A stretch of DNA of 43,348 bases from Gemmatimonadota bacterium (GCA_020344015.1 CP070812.1:2556197-2599544), one strand, 5' to 3'. Numbered from the stretch's first letter, positions 1-9,184 are shown. Translations and numbers: made by a program. Notes: a model not told the origin generated them from the letters alone.

Positions 1-595
1 GAATGCCGCGGGCCATCTCGGTCATCACCATGCCCGGCGATACTACGTTGACGTTCACGTTGAACTTGCCCAGCTCGCGGGCCAACGACTTGCTCATGGC
101 GATCTCTCCGCCCTTCGACGCAGAGTAGTTGACCTGCGCGAACTTACCCCTCAGCCCATTGATGGATGAGATGTTCACGATCTTGCCGCTCTTTTGGTCC
201 TTGAAGACGATGGCGGCGGCCTTGTTGTAGTTGAAGTAGCCCTTGAGGTTCACGTTGATGACGGTGTCGAACTGCTCTTCCGTCATCTTCCAGATCACAC
301 CGTCCCAGTTGATGCCCGCGTTGCAGACCATGATGTCCAGTCGTCCGAACTCGCCGACGACCGTATCCACCATGTTCTGGGCATCGGAGTAGCTCGAGAC
401 GTCCGCCTTGACCGCCAAGCCGCGCCGACCCAGCGCCTCGATCTCGGCCACTACCTGCTTGGCCTCGGCGTCATGACGCCGGTAATTGATCGCCACGTCG
501 CAGCCTTCGCGCGCCAGACCCAGAGCGATGGCCGAGCCTATGCCGATGCTGCCCCCGGTGACGATGGCGCTCCTGCCTTCCAAGCCTAGATCCAT
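1..595 (-). CDS. SDR-family NAD(P)-dependent oxidoreductase, partial
   Basis: The 3' end of the gene lies beyond base 1; about 198 N-terminal residues are present. The translation shows the Rossmann cofactor motif TGGSIGIG near residue 14, the NAG motif after 'LDIMVC', and the catalytic YSASK with its upstream Ser (NISSING). It therefore belongs to the classical FabG/PhaB-like short-chain dehydrogenases, which interconvert 3-oxoacyl and 3-hydroxyacyl thioesters. The ATG at 595 follows a purine-rich stretch. It lies 27 bp after oah on the same strand, so it is probably the last gene seen of the tetR-had-oah operon. A role as 3-hydroxyacyl-CoA dehydrogenase in beta-oxidation of the ring-opened product is inferred from context. 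The family is certain, the substrate is not. Confidence 0.85.
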   Translation of the reverse strand, partial: MDLGLEGRSAIVTGGSIGIGSAIALGLAREGCDVAINYRRHDAEAKQVVAEIEALGRRGLAVKADVSSYSDAQNMVDTVVGEFGRLDIMVCNAGINWDGVIWKMTEEQFDTVINVNLKGYFNYNKAAAIVFKDQKSGKIVNISSINGLRGKFAQVNYSASKGGEIAMSKSLARELGKFNVNVNVVSPGMVMTEMARGI

Positions 596-622
596 GACCT
601 CGTCCTTCCTTCCACCGGCCTA

Positions 623-1717
623 TCAGCCACCCTGCTGGTACTGCGGCGAAATTGCCCTTATCAGTTCGTCATCCCAGGGGTGGCCCTCGGCCAACATCTG
701 TCTCAGCCTGATGAAGTCCACCTCGCGCTTGCCTTTCGGCCCCTCGTTGAAGGCCCGGAAGCCGGCCTTCGCCTCGGTCATCATGTTGAGTGCCAACCAC
801 TCGCGATTCGTCACATTCGTATTGTCCCAGTGCCACTGCTTGTGCTTGCGCAGACCGTTGACGGTCTTCGACACGCAGTCCGGCATCAGCATCAGGACCT
901 TCGTGCAGAGAATCTCAACCGCCTCGTCCAACTTGCTGAAATCGGTCTCGGCTTTCGCCAGGACCTCCTTCGCCGCATCCTTGTCGGCGCCTCCCTTGAA
1001 ATCGCCGTACACGATGTTGCCGAACTCATCGACGAAGCGGTCGGTGACAACCATCGGGTTCGGGACCCATTCTCCGTCGACCTTCATCACCGGGACGACC
1101 TGATTGATCAGCCCGATGAACAGCGCCTTATGAGCGCTCCACATCTCACACAGCACGCCGCTCTCCATGGCCCGCGAGAAGCCGACGTACAAAGGCAGGA
1201 AATCGGTGGAGCCGCCATCGGGCGCCGACCCGTGCTTGGGTCCGGCTTGGCCAAAGCGGGCAGTATCGGCGGCGATCGTGAAATCGCAGGCCATGCCGAT
1301 CTCCTGACCGCCGGCGAGCCGCATCCCGTTCACCCGGTTGATGATCGGTTTGTCACAGCGCAGTATCGAGTCGATCATGTCGTTGAACAGACGCATGTAC
1401 TGCTTGTACTCCTGCGGGTTACCGGCGTAGTACTCGGCGTACTCCTTCGTATTCCCGCCGGTACAGAACGCCTTGTCGCCGACCGCCGTGAAGACGACCG
1501 TCACGACGCTGCGGTCCATGCTGGCCTGCCGGAACGCCAGGATCACCTCCTTTACCGCGTCAGTCGTGTAGCTGTTGAGCTGGCCCGGGTTGTCGAGAAC
1601 GATCCAGGCATTGAACAGCCCTTTTACCGGCGCACCCGAGAGATCGCGCGCCGGGCGCTTTTCGTACTGGATCTCCTTGAAATCCAATCCGTCAAGGAGT
1701 GTATGGCTCTTCAACAT
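623..1717 (-). CDS. oah: 6-oxocyclohex-1-ene-1-carbonyl-CoA hydrolase (BamA/Oah)
   Basis: Crotonase-superfamily protein of 364 aa, close to the usual BamA length. It adds water to 6-oxocyclohex-1-ene-1-carbonyl-CoA and opens the ring hydrolytically to 3-hydroxypimelyl-CoA, in the cytoplasm. Diagnostic stretches include AFCTGGNTKEYAEYY (about residues 83-97), NGMRLAGGQEIGMACDF (about 130-146), RFGQAGPKHGSA (about 154-165) and the C-terminal LRKHK / REWLALNMMTEAKAGFRAFNEG blocks. These set BamA apart from ordinary enoyl-CoA hydratases. An AAGGAGG ribosome site lies 8 nt before the ATG. The gene follows had by 13 bp. bamA is a widely used marker of anaerobic aromatic degradation. The benzoyl-CoA reductase itself is not in this window. 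Confidence 0.93.
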   Translation of the reverse strand: MLKSHTLLDGLDFKEIQYEKRPARDLSGAPVKGLFNAWIVLDNPGQLNSYTTDAVKEVILAFRQASMDRSVVTVVFTAVGDKAFCTGGNTKEYAEYYAGNPQEYKQYMRLFNDMIDSILRCDKPIINRVNGMRLAGGQEIGMACDFTIAADTARFGQAGPKHGSAPDGGSTDFLPLYVGFSRAMESGVLCEMWSAHKALFIGLINQVVPVMKVDGEWVPNPMVVTDRFVDEFGNIVYGDFKGGADKDAAKEVLAKAETDFSKLDEAVEILCTKVLMLMPDCVSKTVNGLRKHKQWHWDNTNVTNREWLALNMMTEAKAGFRAFNEGPKGKREVDFIRLRQMLAEGHPWDDELIRAISPQYQQGG

Positions 1718-1730
1718 GTGACTGCCCTCC

Positions 1731-2786
1731 TTACGCCGCCCAGTCTGGAATCAGAATCGCACGTTTATCGATCTTGTGGTCGGCGACCTGTTGAATCACA
1801 TCAGGCGCCTCACTCATCGGATAGGTTTGGATGAAAGGCTTCAACGTCACCTTGTCCTCGATCACCATCTTCAAAGCCTCCGGGTAAAGCTCCGTCCTGC
1901 AACCCCACGTGCCCTGGACCGTAGCATCGAACGCCATCAGGTTGCTGAGGCGGACCTCACGCTTGGCTAGCGTGAAGCCCACCACCAGCAGCGTCGACGC
2001 GTAGGTCAACAAACCGAAGGCCGTATCCTGCCCACCCGGCTGACCGGAGCACTCGAAGATCTTCCAGCTGTGGCCATGACAACCCCACTCCTTCGCCTGC
2101 CCCGCGATCTGCTTCCTGATGGCCTTGAACTCGGATTCGGCTGAGTTGATCGTGAGCCCGGCCCCGTGATCGGCAACCGCCCTCAGCTTCTTGTCATCGA
2201 CGTCGATGGCGACCACGTGGGCGTCGAACGCCGCGGCGATCTGCACGCAGTGGGTGCCCACGCCGCCCACGCCGACGACGATGGCCAGATCACCCTCTCG
2301 CAACCCGCTGCGCACGATGGCCTGGTAAGGTGTGGTTACCGCATCGGCGATCACCGAAAGCTCAGCTAGCTCGTATCCTCCCCTGTCTTCTACCACGCAC
2401 AACCCGAGGCCCGGCGTCACGATGTATTCGGCAAAGCCGCCGTCGATATCGTTGCCCGGCATCATCTGGCCCCGACAGATATTTCCGCGACCCTCCCGAC
2501 ACAACTCACAGGAACCGCAGGGAATCACCGCTGGTATTATCACCTCGCGATTCAACAGTGACTCGTACTGCGAGCCGGACTCGACCACCGTGCCGCTGAT
2601 CTCGTGCCCCAGCGTCAGCGGCGTTCCTTTCTTGGTGGGAACGCCGTCCTTCCAAAAGCCGACGTCGGTGTGGCACACACCGCAACCGGCCACCTGGACG
2701 AGGACCTGGTCCTCACCCGGCTCCGGCCTGGGGACATCCTCGATCACCAGGGGTGCGCCCACCTCGGTAAACCGTACTGCCTTCAT
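1731..2786 (-). CDS. had: 6-hydroxycyclohex-1-ene-1-carbonyl-CoA dehydrogenase
   Basis: Zinc-dependent medium-chain alcohol dehydrogenase of 351 aa. It oxidises the 6-hydroxy group of the cyclohexene carbonyl-CoA with NAD+, giving the substrate of Oah. The N-terminal motif GCGVCHTDVGFWKDGV (residues 35-49) carries the catalytic zinc Cys38 and is typical of Had. GHE at 60-62 completes the catalytic site. Cys90, Cys93, Cys96 and Cys104 form the structural zinc lobe, and VVGVGGVGTH is the NAD-binding turn. A GGGGGTGA ribosome site precedes the ATG. It lies between tetR (74 bp upstream) and oah (13 bp downstream). Family membership is clear; the exact substrate rests on the Oah partner and the motif match. 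Confidence 0.88.
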   Translation of the reverse strand: MKAVRFTEVGAPLVIEDVPRPEPGEDQVLVQVAGCGVCHTDVGFWKDGVPTKKGTPLTLGHEISGTVVESGSQYESLLNREVIIPAVIPCGSCELCREGRGNICRGQMMPGNDIDGGFAEYIVTPGLGLCVVEDRGGYELAELSVIADAVTTPYQAIVRSGLREGDLAIVVGVGGVGTHCVQIAAAFDAHVVAIDVDDKKLRAVADHGAGLTINSAESEFKAIRKQIAGQAKEWGCHGHSWKIFECSGQPGGQDTAFGLLTYASTLLVVGFTLAKREVRLSNLMAFDATVQGTWGCRTELYPEALKMVIEDKVTLKPFIQTYPMSEAPDVIQQVADHKIDKRAILIPDWAA

Positions 2787-2860
2787 GATTCACCCCCGCC
2801 GCCGTTACGGCGACCACTGAGATGTGCACGCGTCCGCAGCCGGCGCCTCGACCTTGCCGG

Positions 2861-3487
2861 TCACCGCGGCTGCCGACACATCAACCCGCCGACCAAGTAG
2901 TCGGCGAACTCGGATCCTAGCTCGTCTGCGTGAATCGCCCCCTCCGGCCGGTACCAGCGAGCGATCCAGTTGATCGCCCCCAGGATGGCGAACACAGCAA
3001 TCTTCGGATCGACCCGTTGGAACTCTCCCCCTCGGATGCCCTCGAGGACCAGGTCGCGGAGCACTCGCTCGTAGCGGTCACGCGCCGCGATGATCTCGGC
3101 GCGACGCTCGGGAGAAAGCGCCGGAACCTCGAAGGCGAGCGGTGAGCCCTCCAGCGTCTCCGTCATCACCCGCACGTGTTCCCGGATGAGGTATGCGAGT
3201 TTCTCGGCGGGACGCTCACAGCAGGTTTCCGCCTCCTCGATCATCCTTGCGATCTCGCCCAGCGATTCGCGGTGGCACTCGTAGAGGATCGATTCCTTGT
3301 CAGGAAAGTAGTGATAGAGCGCCGTCTTACGGACTCCGAGGCGCTCGGCAATGTCATCGAGGGTCGTCGTGTGATAACCGTTCTCGCGGAAGGCCTGGAG
3401 CGCCGCATGGAGAATCTCGGCCCGACGCCGACGCCGCTTCTCGCGGATGTGCGGTGAGGGAGTGTTCGGCACGCGGCCGTCGGCCAT
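2861..3487 (-). CDS. TetR/AcrR-family transcriptional regulator
   Basis: A 208-aa one-component repressor. The N-terminal TetR helix-turn-helix spans about residues 20-65 (REKRRRRRAEILHAALQAF, then ENGYHTTTLDDIAERLGVRKTALYHYF). The C-terminal ligand domain resembles fatty-acid or acyl-CoA responsive TetR proteins, including an ESLGEIARM-type helix after the HTH. It starts with ATG at 3487, just downstream of a 16-18 bp palindrome (3511-3528), and heads the had-oah-SDR operon on the same strand. Autoregulation and control of had/oah by a CoA-thioester ligand is a reasonable inference; the ligand is unknown. Confidence 0.9.
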   Translation of the reverse strand: MADGRVPNTPSPHIREKRRRRRAEILHAALQAFRENGYHTTTLDDIAERLGVRKTALYHYFPDKESILYECHRESLGEIARMIEEAETCCERPAEKLAYLIREHVRVMTETLEGSPLAFEVPALSPERRAEIIAARDRYERVLRDLVLEGIRGGEFQRVDPKIAVFAILGAINWIARWYRPEGAIHADELGSEFADYLVGGLMCRQPR

Positions 3488-3510
3488 CGGCAGACTCCTC
3501 TCGGGGCTAG

Positions 3511-3528
3511 TTTGAACGGTCGTTCAAA
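3511..3528. promoter_or_regulatory. TetR operator palindrome
   Basis: A perfect inverted repeat with 8-bp arms, TTTGAACG-GT-CGTTCAAA, 24 bp upstream of the tetR start. GAACG-N2-CGTTC is a typical shape for TetR-family sites. A TTGACA-like hexamer on the minus strand at 3551-3556 sits about 17 bp from the edge of the palindrome, so bound repressor would cover the -10 region. The dyad is seen directly; the assignment to the adjacent TetR is inferred. Confidence 0.7.
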
Positions 3529-4307
3529 AACTGAATCCTCGGTCTGGATTTGTCAAGAAACCTCGCCGCAGGTTTCCCCCGGCCTTGAGCTGTGGGGGTC
3601 GTGCCTGAATTGCGCGAGGTCGGATGTGGGGTCTGAGCTACACTCTTGGAACCATCAACACGGCCAGGCTACTGACTGACTCTATGATCCGAGCGACTTT
3701 GGCAACGAAGTGACCAACGGGCTGATGCCCCGCTCCACAGTGGCATGCCACAGGCTGTGTTCTCGGTCGCCTCCCACAGCGGTTCGGCGTGCAGAGGAAA
3801 CTGCAACACGCCGAGCGGCGAATGCTAGACGACGTGGTCAGATGGAGAGAGAGAGCAATTGAGCGGAGTGAGCTGTAGAGTGTGACAAGCACTAATGGCT
3901 ATTATTATCGATTAGCCTTGCAGGTTCGTACGCCGGGAATTAGTTTGGAAGATCTCCTCCTCAACACCTTGGGAGAGAGCGATTCTCGTTTCTAGCAGGG
4001 TCATCGCAGTGATTATGCTTGCCTTGAGGAGCGTAGCAAGCGTCGGTCCCGATCACTGCGGTACTCGCCTGCGACAGAAGACGCTCCCCTGGGTAGTTGG
4101 CTTTTATATATATCTCACAAATATGCCCTGTGCGGCGGTAGCGAGAAGCTCGAGCGCGTCATGCGAATGAGCCTCATGCATGTAAGCAGGAGACCGCCGG
4201 ACTCGAATGCAGCTAGCCGTAAGCGGTTAGCAGTCTCCAAGTGGCAGTTCCGTCCGTCCGGGACCATGCCGATGGGCGGTCTTGCCGTCACTCACTAGGA
4301 GGGTCTC
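3529..4307. other. Long non-coding stretch upstream of susC
   Basis: About 780 bp without a convincing gene and visibly less GC-rich than its surroundings. The only open frames are short, have no recognisable domain and are interrupted by stops. It contains a 12-bp palindrome GTGGCATGCCAC (3740-3751), a bulged hairpin at 4003-4062, an AT-rich TATATATAT patch around 4105-4115 that could be part of the susC promoter, and a second inverted repeat GGAGAC/GTCTCC (4189-4194 with 4233-4238). It probably holds the promoters and leader of the SusC operon. Decayed coding remnants cannot be excluded. Confidence 0.5.
4003..4062. other. 60-nt bulged hairpin in the susC leader region
   Basis: Outer arms ATCGCAGTGAT (4003-4013) and ATCACTGCGGT (4052-4062) pair over 11 positions, with one G-T wobble. 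After an asymmetric internal loop, GCTTGC (4017-4022) pairs with GCAAGC (4036-4041) around a 13-nt apical loop. It is not followed by a T run, so it does not look like a terminator. It lies about 245 bp before susC. A structured leader RNA or a small RNA gene are both possible; no known RNA family was recognised. Confidence 0.4.
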
Positions 4308-7300
4308 ATGAAACGACTTGGGTTGAAAACGCTTCTTTTCCTCAGCTGCCTTCTGCTGCTGCCATCGGCACTGATCGCTCAGGAGGAGATGAGGACTGTG
4401 ACGGGAACCGTCACGATGCGGGATACGCAGCTACCGCTTCCAGGCACCCGCGTGAATGTGAAGGGCACTGTGATTGCCACGGTGACCGACAACCGTGGGT
4501 ACTTCTCGCTGCGTGTGCCCATGGACGCTGAGTTGCTGGTCTTCCAGTATCTCGGCTACAGGACCGAGGAAGCGCCCGTGGCCGACCAGGTGGATGTGAT
4601 GATGGAGATAGCGCCCGTTGGCCTGGAGGGCATCGTGGTCACGGCGATGGGCGTCAGACGTGAGAAAGCGTCGCTGGGCTACTCGGTGCAGGACCTTTCG
4701 GGGGACGAGATTGCCGAGGTGCCGGAGTTGAACATCGTCAACTCCCTGCAGGGCAACGTGGCGGGCGTCCATGTCACGAACGCCGGCCCCACCGGAGGTA
4801 GCTCGCGGGTCACGATCCGCGGCGCGAACTCGATTACGGGGCAGAACCAGCCGCTGTTCATCGTGGACGGGGTGCCGTTGGACAACACCGCGACGTATGC
4901 CGACTGGTATGAGGCTGATGCGCAAGACGGCCTTGACTTTGGGGCACAGAACACTGGATACGGCGGTCTTGACTTCGGGAACGCGATCCAGGACCTCGAT
5001 CCGGCCAACATCGAGAACATCAGTGTGCTGAAGGGCCCGAACGCCGCGGCCCTCTACGGCTCGCGAGCGGCCAACGGCGCCGTCGTGATCACCACCAAGT
5101 CCGGTCGGGGCACACCCGCGGGCCAGCTCGGGGTGACGGTGACGATCAGCGGCACGGCCGAGACGCCCCTGCGGCTGCCGGACTACCAGAACCTGTACGG
5201 CCAGGGGTACTTCGGGGAATTTGAGTGGGTCGACGGCGCTGGCGCCGGCACGTACGACTACTTCGATGAGAGCTGGGGTCCACGCCTCGACGGCCGACTG
5301 ATCGACCAGTTCACGGGTCCCAACCAGCCGTGGGTGGCCCATCCGGACAACGTCTCGGACTTCTTCCGGACCGGCGGCACGCTGAACACGAACGTGGCCG
5401 TCTCCCACGCCGGCGAGAGCCACCACGTCCGCATGGCCCTCAGCGACACGAGGCTGAACTCGACCGCCCCGGGGTCCAGCATCCATCGGGTGGGACTGGC
5501 GCTCAAGGGTGGAGTCGGCATAACAGACCGCCTGTCCGCCGATGCCTCGCTGAACTACATCGACAACTCAGGCGAGAATCGGATGGGCACCGGATACGAC
5601 GCGAACAATCCGATGCAGCAGTTCATCTGGTTCGGGCGCCAGGTGGACACGGAGGCGCTCCGCCAATACCGGTGCGAGGGCGGTGGCCCCGGTGTCGACC
5701 CGGAGGACCCGCCCCGCGAGCCCACCCCGTGCATAGTGGATGGCCAGTATAACTGGAACTACAACTACCATAACAATCCCTTCTGGGAAATGGTCGTTAA
5801 TGGCAACAACGACGATCGGGACCGGCTCTTCTTCAACGCCAGCGTGACTTACCAGCTCACCGACTGGGTCAACGTCACCGGGCAGGTCGGCCGGGATTGG
5901 TATCGGTTTCACGCGCAGCACCGCATCGCTCCCTACAGCCTGGACGACGCCGGAGACGGCTCGTTCAGAGAGGTTACGGACTACCGCGCCGAGACGAACT
6001 GGGATCTTATCCTCACCGGCGCCCGGCAACTCACGTCCGACCTCAGCCTGGACGTGACGCTCGGCGGGAGCATCCGGAAGAACATGTACGAGGGGAGCGG
6101 GGTAACGGTCACCCGGCTCATCGCGTCGCCCACGCCCACCTACTCGATCGACAACGCCGCCGTGACCCCCTTGCCGTGGGACTTGAAATCGGAGAGGGAG
6201 GTCCGGGGCCTGTACGGTGCTCTGAGCCTGAACTACAAGGGCTGGTTGAACCTGGACCTGACCGGCCGCAACGACTGGTCGTCCACGCTTCCCGAGAATG
6301 AAAACTCCTACTTCTATCCCTCGGTCTCCAGCTCCTTCCTTTTCAGCGAAGCTTTCGACATCCTGAGCAGCGTGTTCAGTTCTGGGAAGGTGCGGGCAAG
6401 CTGGACGCGGGTGGGGAACGACGCGGAACCCTACCAGCTCCAATCGGTTATGACCGCCGCGGTGCCGTGGGCCGGCCAAGCGATGTTCAGCGTGCCGAAC
6501 CGGCTTGCGAACGAAAACCTCAAGCCCGAGGAAACCGAAGCTTGGGAAGTGGGGACCGACCTGGGCTTCTTCGACGAGCGCCTGGGTTTCGTGCTCACCC
6601 ACTACCAGTCCGCCACGAGGAACCAGATCATGGGCGTCCAGATCTCGCGGGCGAGCGGCTACACGGATGAGATGCTCAACGCCGGCAAGGTCGAGAACTG
6701 GGGCTGGGAGCTTCTGCTCAGGGCAAACCCGCTCCGCAGCAGCACGGGATTGAACTGGGACCTGACTGTCAACTGGAGCACGAACGACTCCGAAGTCAAA
6801 CAGCTCCCTGAGGGAATAGAGACCCTGGTCATCGGCGGCAGTACACGGAAAGACTACTGGAGCGTGAACACCGAGGCCCGATTGGGCGAGCCCTACGGGG
6901 TCTTGTTCGGCAACCCAGTCCTCCGTTGCGGGGTCACAGAGGATGCGGCATATGATGCTCTCTGCGCCGGCAATGACGGGCTCCCGATCCTGGACGAAGA
7001 TGGCAATACGCAGGTGGACCCGGTGCGGGGCATCCTGGGCAACTACAATCCCGACTGGGTCGGCGGCATACAGAACCGGTTCAGCTGGGGTGCGTGGGAC
7101 TTGAGCATCCTCTTCCAGGGCCAATGGGGCGGCGACATCTTCTCCGTCACAGACTACTTCGGCAAGTACGCCGGCGTGCTGGAATCGACGATACCGGGCC
7201 GCGAGAACGACTGGGATGACCCGCAAGTATTGGTGCGCGGCGTCTTTGACAACGGTACCACCTACGAGGGCCAGATCAACGGAGAAGACGGAGTCGAAGT

Positions 7301-7601
7301 TCGTCTCCTTGCGCAGACCTATTACGAAGGGATCTGGGCGAAACACTCCGAGTCGATCCTCGACGCCACCTACCTCAAGCTGCGAGAGCTCCGCATCGGC
7401 TACGAGCTCCCGAGTAACTGGGTGAGGTGGATGGGCTTCAACGGAGGGAACTTCTCCTTGATCGGCCGGAACCTCTTCCTCTGGTCGAAGTGCGACAACA
7501 TCGATCCAGAGACGGCCTTTGACAGCACCAACCGGCAGGGGCTTGAGTTCGGCCAGCACCCGAGTTCCAGGAGCTACGGATTCTCGCTCACGTTGTGGTA
7601 A
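4308..7601 (+). CDS. SusC/RagA-family TonB-linked outer-membrane transporter
   Basis: A 1097-aa outer-membrane protein. It has a Sec signal peptide ending near ALIA-Q (about residue 24) and a carboxypeptidase-regulatory-like beta-sandwich (about 27-110). A TonB plug follows (about 115-265, with GIVVTAMGVRREKASLGYS, the IRGANSITG block and PLFIVDGVPLDN), then a long 22-strand-type barrel ending in the aromatic SYGFSLTLW. With SusD it forms a lidded importer for oligomeric nutrients driven by TonB-ExbBD. An AGGAGG ribosome site stands 5 nt before the ATG. The partner susD starts 27 bp after the stop codon. No glycanase, peptidase or sigma/anti-sigma pair lies beside it, so the substrate cannot be read from context. 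Confidence 0.95.
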   Translation: MKRLGLKTLLFLSCLLLLPSALIAQEEMRTVTGTVTMRDTQLPLPGTRVNVKGTVIATVTDNRGYFSLRVPMDAELLVFQYLGYRTEEAPVADQVDVMMEIAPVGLEGIVVTAMGVRREKASLGYSVQDLSGDEIAEVPELNIVNSLQGNVAGVHVTNAGPTGGSSRVTIRGANSITGQNQPLFIVDGVPLDNTATYADWYEADAQDGLDFGAQNTGYGGLDFGNAIQDLDPANIENISVLKGPNAAALYGSRAANGAVVITTKSGRGTPAGQLGVTVTISGTAETPLRLPDYQNLYGQGYFGEFEWVDGAGAGTYDYFDESWGPRLDGRLIDQFTGPNQPWVAHPDNVSDFFRTGGTLNTNVAVSHAGESHHVRMALSDTRLNSTAPGSSIHRVGLALKGGVGITDRLSADASLNYIDNSGENRMGTGYDANNPMQQFIWFGRQVDTEALRQYRCEGGGPGVDPEDPPREPTPCIVDGQYNWNYNYHNNPFWEMVVNGNNDDRDRLFFNASVTYQLTDWVNVTGQVGRDWYRFHAQHRIAPYSLDDAGDGSFREVTDYRAETNWDLILTGARQLTSDLSLDVTLGGSIRKNMYEGSGVTVTRLIASPTPTYSIDNAAVTPLPWDLKSEREVRGLYGALSLNYKGWLNLDLTGRNDWSSTLPENENSYFYPSVSSSFLFSEAFDILSSVFSSGKVRASWTRVGNDAEPYQLQSVMTAAVPWAGQAMFSVPNRLANENLKPEETEAWEVGTDLGFFDERLGFVLTHYQSATRNQIMGVQISRASGYTDEMLNAGKVENWGWELLLRANPLRSSTGLNWDLTVNWSTNDSEVKQLPEGIETLVIGGSTRKDYWSVNTEARLGEPYGVLFGNPVLRCGVTEDAAYDALCAGNDGLPILDEDGNTQVDPVRGILGNYNPDWVGGIQNRFSWGAWDLSILFQGQWGGDIFSVTDYFGKYAGVLESTIPGRENDWDDPQVLVRGVFDNGTTYEGQINGEDGVEVRLLAQTYYEGIWAKHSESILDATYLKLRELRIGYELPSNWVRWMGFNGGNFSLIGRNLFLWSKCDNIDPETAFDSTNRQGLEFGQHPSSRSYGFSLTLW

Positions 7602-7628
7602 CGGCTCAGCATGAGAAAGGCGACTAAA

Positions 7629-9143
7629 ATGAATAGAATGAAGCTTGCCCGCGCGGCGCTTGTCGTCGGCCTCGTCTGGGCCGTGAGCGCTTGCGACGAA
7701 GGGCTGACCGACGTCAACCAGAACCCCAACCAGCCCACTGACGTGGACGCCTCGTTGCTGCTTCCGAATGCGATCCGACAAGGGGTGGAGAACTACTTCG
7801 GGGCCGGGCAGTTCCTTTCGCATACTAACATTTGGCCGCAGCACGGCGTCGAACTCCAGTACCCGGATGAGGAGATTGGCAACGTACGCTCCGACCGCAT
7901 GGATATCTACTGGGAGAACTACTACGCCTACCCGTTGATGGACATGCAGACGGTCATCAACAAAGGGGTGGAGGACGAGGATGAGTGCGCCGCGGGCGAC
8001 ACGGAGTGCGTCGCGAATGCGAGGAACGTTCAGGCGGTGGGGATGATCTGGAAGGCCTGGCTCTTCCACATCGTCACCGACTACTGGGGCGACGTGCCCT
8101 ACTCCGAGGCCCTGGGCCAGGTCGACGGGGACGGCAACTTGATCAGGGCCCCGGCGTACGATAGCCAGGAAGCGGTCTACGCCGGGATGCTCGCTGATCT
8201 GACCACCGCCGCCAATATGCTCCTCGATCCCGGCCCCACCGACTTCGGCGGCGGCGACCTGCTCTACGGCAACGACTTCGAGGCGTGGCGACTGTTCGCC
8301 AACTCGCTCCGCATGCGCCTGGCGATGCGGCTCTCCGAGGTGGATCCCACCACCGCGGAGGCGGAGTTCGCGGCAGCTTACGCCGCCGGGGGCTTCGAGA
8401 GCAACGCCGACAACGCGATGCTGTACTGGCCGGGGGCTCCGTACGAAAACCCATTGTACGAGGACAGGGTCGTTAATGCCCGGGACGACCACGGCATCAG
8501 CGAGACCATGGTGGACACGCTGGTGTCGCTGAACGACCCCCGTCTCTTCTATTACGCCGAGCCCGCCTTGAACGACGGCCAGTACCGCGGCCATCAGAAC
8601 GGATGGCTCACTCTGCCGCCGGGGATGAACCTTGGCGACTACTCAAGGATCGGCGACTTCTGGCGGTTCGACGGGTCCGCTACCCCCAGCATGATCATGT
8701 CCTATTCCGAGGTCCTCTTCCTGCAGGCCGAGGCAGCCTGGAGGGGATGGATCGCCGGCGTTTCGGGCGACCTGTATACCGAGGCGATCCGGGCAAACAT
8801 GAATCAGTACGACGCGCAGGGGGTCGGTCCCACGGACACGGAGATCAACGACTATCTGGCGCAGGCCAGGGTGCTACCTGACGGGACTCTCGAACAGATC
8901 TTACTCCAGAAGTGGATCTCCCTCTACATGAACGGCGCGGAGGCGTGGGCCGATAATCGCCGGACGGACGTCCCGGCCCTGGCGATGGGGCCGGATCTGA
9001 TCATCAGCCGCATCCCGGTCCGCATGGAGTACCCGGCTGACGAGCAGTCGTACAACCTGGACAGGCTGAACGAGGCGCTCGCTAGGCAAGGAATGGCGAG
9101 CGGTGTCGACCTGGTCACGCCTGTCTGGTGGGATGTTAACTAG
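7629..9143 (+). CDS. SusD/RagB-family nutrient-binding lipoprotein
   Basis: An outer-membrane lipoprotein of about 504 aa that caps the SusC pore. The signal peptide ends in the lipobox VSAC, followed by DEGLTDVN, the usual start of mature SusD proteins ('NPN-P' follows). The body is alpha-helical with TPR-like repeats, including YWGDVPYSEAL and the MIMSYSEVLFLQAEAAWRGW block typical of the SusD_RagB / SusD-like_2 group. ATG at 7629 is preferred because GAAAGG lies 8 nt upstream; ATG at 7611 and at 7638 are alternatives in the same frame. It is cotranscribed with susC and followed by a strong terminator. Confidence 0.93.
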   Translation: MNRMKLARAALVVGLVWAVSACDEGLTDVNQNPNQPTDVDASLLLPNAIRQGVENYFGAGQFLSHTNIWPQHGVELQYPDEEIGNVRSDRMDIYWENYYAYPLMDMQTVINKGVEDEDECAAGDTECVANARNVQAVGMIWKAWLFHIVTDYWGDVPYSEALGQVDGDGNLIRAPAYDSQEAVYAGMLADLTTAANMLLDPGPTDFGGGDLLYGNDFEAWRLFANSLRMRLAMRLSEVDPTTAEAEFAAAYAAGGFESNADNAMLYWPGAPYENPLYEDRVVNARDDHGISETMVDTLVSLNDPRLFYYAEPALNDGQYRGHQNGWLTLPPGMNLGDYSRIGDFWRFDGSATPSMIMSYSEVLFLQAEAAWRGWIAGVSGDLYTEAIRANMNQYDAQGVGPTDTEINDYLAQARVLPDGTLEQILLQKWISLYMNGAEAWADNRRTDVPALAMGPDLIISRIPVRMEYPADEQSYNLDRLNEALARQGMASGVDLVTPVWWDVN

Positions 9144-9184
9144 AGCCCGTAACTAAGGGCCCTGCAGGGGCCCTGCAAACAGAG

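Noticed and set aside
3638..3892. An 84-codon open frame in the gap upstream of susC
   Set aside because: Composition is random-looking, it has no ribosome site and no domain; a competing short frame on the other strand is just as plausible.
4189..4238. Possible tRNA-like hairpin ahead of susC
   Set aside because: The GGAGAC/GTCTCC stem encloses no tRNA arms, T-loop or anticodon pattern.
5568..8594. A 1008-codon open frame antisense to susC and susD
   Set aside because: It lies wholly opposite two well-supported genes and its translation is rich in Val/His/Arg with no domain; this is a high-GC shadow frame.
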